Shown: piece by piece, positions 21,860 through 22,704 of the stretch
How the letters are laid out: each line of letters opens with the position of its first letter
How positions within the stretch are numbered: the first letter of the stretch is position 1
NCBI GenBank assembly: GCA_023424865.1
Contig: JAFADM010000418.1
Coordinates: forward strand, 1-22,704
Origin: Bacillota bacterium
Lineage (GTDB): Bacteria > Bacillota_A > Clostridia > DSM-8532
Direction of reading: 5' to 3'
Length of the DNA: 22,704 bases
Notes under the pieces: generated by a model
Told to the model about the DNA's origin: nothing
What the model saw: only the letters and a program-made list of their open reading frames with translations
Database searches by the model: none
Translations under genes and position numbers: made by a program

Positions 21860-22704
21860 ATGAGTGTACGAAACAAAACCGGTGAAGGCCGGGAGGCTGT
21901 CCGGGAACCGGAAAGACAAAAGCGGATAGCCGCTATCCACGATATTTCATGTGTGGGACGCTGCTCCCTTACGGTTGCTCTGCCCATATTGTCGGCAGCG
22001 GGAATTGACACGGGGGTGCTGCCCACGGCGGTATTGTCCACACATACGGGAGGCTTTACCGGTTTTACCTACAGGGATTTAACTTCGGACATTCAGCCCA
22101 TTTCCGACCATTGGAAATCTCTGGATTTAAAGTTCGATGCTCTTTACAGCGGTTTTCTGGGGTCCTTCGACCAAATCGATCTTGTGGCCGATCTTTTTGA
22201 ACGCTTTAAAACCAAGGATAATCTGGTAATGGTGGATCCGGTTATGGCTGACGAAGGAAAGCTTTACAGCATTTATTCGACGGAAATGGCCAGGGGTATG
22301 GCCAAGCTTTGCGCCAAGGCCGATATCATACTGCCCAATTTAACGGAGGCCGCCTTTATCCTTGATGAAGACTATGTGGAAGGGCCCTATACCCGTGAAT
22401 ATATCGAAGGCATGCTTCACCGATTGTCACGGCTGGGGCCGAAAAAGGTTGTATTGACCGGAGTGTGGTTTGATAAAAAGCAGTTGGGAGCCGCGGCGCT
22501 GGACAGCGAAACCGGGGTTATCAGCTATGCTTTTTCAAAAAAAATAGAGGGCCATTTCCATGGAACGGGGGATGTTTTCGGAAGTGCGCTCCTGGCGGGG
22601 CTCATGAACGGATTTTCTCTGGAAAAGTCCATTGAAATCGGTGTAAATTACACCTATTCCTGCATCGAAAAAACCGTGGAGCTCAACCAGGAGCGCAGAT
22701 ACGG
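21860..22704 (+). CDS. Pyridoxamine/pyridoxal kinase, 3' end outside window
   Basis: Ribokinase-fold B6 vitamer kinase that phosphorylates pyridoxal or pyridoxamine on the route to PLP; 281 codons are present and the frame is open at the window end. Features are HDISCVGRCSLTVALPILSAAG (about 27-48), LSTHTGGF, VMVDPVMADEGKLY, the PNLTEA segment and the anion-hole/catalytic Asp in HGTGDVFGSAL. About 20 charged residues precede the usual family start, so a later start is possible, but GGGAGGG at 21847-21853, six bases before this ATG, favours it. It is divergent from the PdxR-type regulator, which probably activates it when PLP is low. PdxY-like or PdxK-like naming cannot be decided by eye. Confidence 0.9.
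   Translation, partial: MSVRNKTGEGREAVREPERQKRIAAIHDISCVGRCSLTVALPILSAAGIDTGVLPTAVLSTHTGGFTGFTYRDLTSDIQPISDHWKSLDLKFDALYSGFLGSFDQIDLVADLFERFKTKDNLVMVDPVMADEGKLYSIYSTEMARGMAKLCAKADIILPNLTEAAFILDEDYVEGPYTREYIEGMLHRLSRLGPKKVVLTGVWFDKKQLGAAALDSETGVISYAFSKKIEGHFHGTGDVFGSALLAGLMNGFSLEKSIEIGVNYTYSCIEKTVELNQERRY

Overview
The window looks like a chromosomal stretch from an anaerobic, low-to-moderate GC member of the Bacillota, most likely class Clostridia. Supporting signs are strong purine-rich ribosome binding sites (AAGGAGG type), short intergenic gaps, lipobox lipoproteins, a two-membrane-segment AraC regulator beside an LplABC-type sugar importer, a DUF4418 protein and a CymR/CysK sulfur module. 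No rRNA, tRNA, phage, transposase or CRISPR array was seen.

Layout. (1) 3-5915, + strand: a nitrogenase-like operon. It contains a NifD-like catalytic subunit (its beginning may lie off the window), an SsuC/TauC-type permease, its ATPase, an NMT1/SsuA-like lipoprotein binding protein, a NifX/NifB-C-terminal-like small protein and a NifH-like iron protein. The P-cluster-type cysteines and the NifH cluster cysteines are kept, but the histidine that holds FeMo-co in true nitrogenase is replaced. This is therefore probably a non-N2 reductase working on an imported small molecule. It is the best candidate here for an undescribed system. (2) 6075-14529: a carbohydrate locus. A cytoplasmic GH36-like alpha-galactosidase and a membrane AraC-type regulator lie on the - strand, divergent from two LplB/LplC-type permeases and a large sugar-binding lipoprotein on the + strand. 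The 363-base divergent region holds a dyad and an intrinsic terminator placed in the leader of the first permease gene. (3) 14749-17616: a sulfur amino acid module, with cysK on the - strand divergent from an Rrf2/CymR-like regulator followed by a MalY/PatB-type C-S lyase. (4) 17681-20030, - strand: a MacB/FtsX-type ABC exporter pair plus a four-cysteine DUF4418 membrane protein. (5) 20229-22704: a MocR/PdxR regulator divergent from a pyridoxamine/pyridoxal kinase that runs off the end, with three copies of a clear operator half-site between them.

How they may fit together. CysK, the C-S lyase and the MocR regulator all use PLP, and the last pair controls PLP supply. The nitrogenase-like operon might provide reduced sulfur or nitrogen from an organic source, but that link is inference only. 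Small intergenic repeats stand out: a hairpin repeat follows two unrelated stop codons (3298 and 8300), a second pair lies at 5981/6043, and a 26-base tandem array (17602-17709) carries the ends of two convergent genes.
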